From positions 1-64,000 of the forward strand of contig NZ_BTVP01000004.1 of the NCBI RefSeq assembly GCF_045863935.1: a DNA stretch of 64,000 nt, written 5' to 3'. Below are positions 61,904 to 64,000 of the stretch, piece after piece. The position numbers were made by a program, and so were the translations under genes. This DNA is from Parvibaculum sp045863935. GTDB lineage: Bacteria; Pseudomonadota; Alphaproteobacteria; Parvibaculales; Parvibaculaceae. Under the pieces are notes generated by a model, which was not told where the DNA came from, did not search any database, and saw only the letters and a list, made by a program, of their open reading frames with translations. How positions within the stretch are numbered: the stretch's first letter is position 1; each line of letters starts with the position of its first letter.

Positions 61904-61928
61904 GACGTCGCGAAACCCTCGCGGCGTC
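61904..61928. promoter_or_regulatory. Inverted repeat upstream of the BVMO promoter
   Basis: GACGTCGCGA and TCGCGGCGTC are ten-base arms with one mismatch and five bases between. They end nine bases before the -35 box at 61938, an arrangement seen for activator or repressor sites. Confidence 0.4.
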
Positions 61929-61937
61929 CACATGCTT

Positions 61938-61965
61938 TTGACAGATAGTAAGACGTCATTATCAT
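61938..61965 (+). promoter_or_regulatory. Sigma-70-type promoter for the BVMO gene
   Basis: TTGACA at 61938-61943 and TATCAT at 61960-61965 are spaced by 16 bases. They match the consensus better than any other pair I found. The gene starts 72 bases later. Confidence 0.6.
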
Positions 61966-62036
61966 CTTCTTCAAACGCAGGGCACATCGGCCCGGACGGC
62001 CGCACATGAGAAGGCGGCGGACAGATGAGGGATGAA

Positions 62037-63839
<1,803 letters not shown>

Positions 63840-63849
63840 GCCCCAAGTG

Positions 63850-63878
63850 TTGACGAACGGGGGTGCGGCGACTAGGTT
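63850..63878 (+). promoter_or_regulatory. Promoter upstream of tRNA-Gln
   Basis: TTGACG at 63850-63855 and TAGGTT at 63873-63878 are spaced by 17 bases. A transcript from here would have about 70 bases before the mature tRNA. Confidence 0.45.
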
Positions 63879-63954
63879 TCGCCCGCGCAACCAAGGCGCG
63901 CAGCGCCTCGAGTCGGCCGCCAAGCGGCGGAAACCGGGGTCCTGAACGGCGCAT

Positions 63955-64000
63955 TGGGGGATCGTCTAACGGTAGGACAGCGGACTCTGACTCCGCCAGT
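63955..64000 (+). tRNA. tRNA-Gln(CTG), truncated by the window end
   Basis: The acceptor strand TGGGGGA, the D arm GTCTAACGGTAGGAC, and the anticodon arm GCGGACTCTGACTCCGC with CTG in the loop are visible and match bacterial tRNA-Gln. The window ends after the anticodon arm, so the T arm and 3' acceptor strand are missing. Confidence 0.9.

Overview
The window is high-GC chromosomal DNA, densely coded, with short intergenic gaps and many ATGA-type overlaps. Gene content points to a free-living, lipid-oriented alphaproteobacterium. Pointers are a two-gene psd-pssA phospholipid module, a second-type GltX, a PHA synthase with its depolymerase, a Baeyer-Villiger monooxygenase, tandem quinone-reductase-like oxidoreductases and GTCATnCC...GGnATCCA palindromic repeats. 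A Parvibaculum-like organism would fit, but this is inference from content, not a database match. I saw no insertion sequence, phage, integrase or CRISPR array.

Layout. 0-8.2 kb (minus strand): three MDR-family NADP-dependent oxidoreductases, with a MacA-MacB-outer membrane factor efflux operon between the second and third. 8.4-15.6 kb: NAD synthetase, a glutamyl-tRNA synthetase, citramalate synthase, a RarD permease and a LOG-family protein, with repeat-rich gaps at 10.0-10.35, 11.7-12.1 and 13.75-14.05 kb. 15.7-20.5 kb: LysM/Ig-like membrane protein, Atm1-type ABC exporter, phosphatidylserine decarboxylase and synthase. 20.5-30 kb: a basic-linker methyltransferase, an MMPL/RND exporter, a PilZ-methyltransferase of the PhcB-like family convergent with a membrane histidine kinase, UppP and a glutamate/leucine dehydrogenase. 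30-38.3 kb: glycine-zipper surface antigen, enoyl-CoA hydratase homologue, a Tat amidohydrolase, then a tight operon of an AMP-phosphorylase-like enzyme, PRPP synthetase and a beta-CASP nuclease. 38.3-44.6 kb: TetR regulator, GST, DUF2855 protein, DUF1330 protein, PHA synthase and PHA depolymerase. 44.6-50.3 kb: sulfatase, its formylglycine-generating enzyme, a PLD-VTT fusion and an EEP phosphatase. 50.3-55.9 kb: an agmatine deiminase locus. 55.9-64 kb: TonB-like protein, PQQ-type sugar dehydrogenase, a small membrane protein, a TRAP transporter, a BVMO and the 5' part of tRNA-Gln(CTG).

How the parts work together. The agmatine locus holds both known ways to use N-carbamoylputrescine: AguB hydrolysis, and a carbamoyltransferase plus carbamate kinase that would recover ATP. 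The 34-38 kb operon could turn RNA-derived nucleotides into phosphoribosyl intermediates. The sulfatase and FGE form a self-contained activation pair. The MMPL exporter, PhcB-like methyltransferase and histidine kinase at 22-27.6 kb are the best candidate for a little-described lipid-signal system. The TRAP transporter next to the BVMO suggests uptake and oxidation of an organic acid or ketone.
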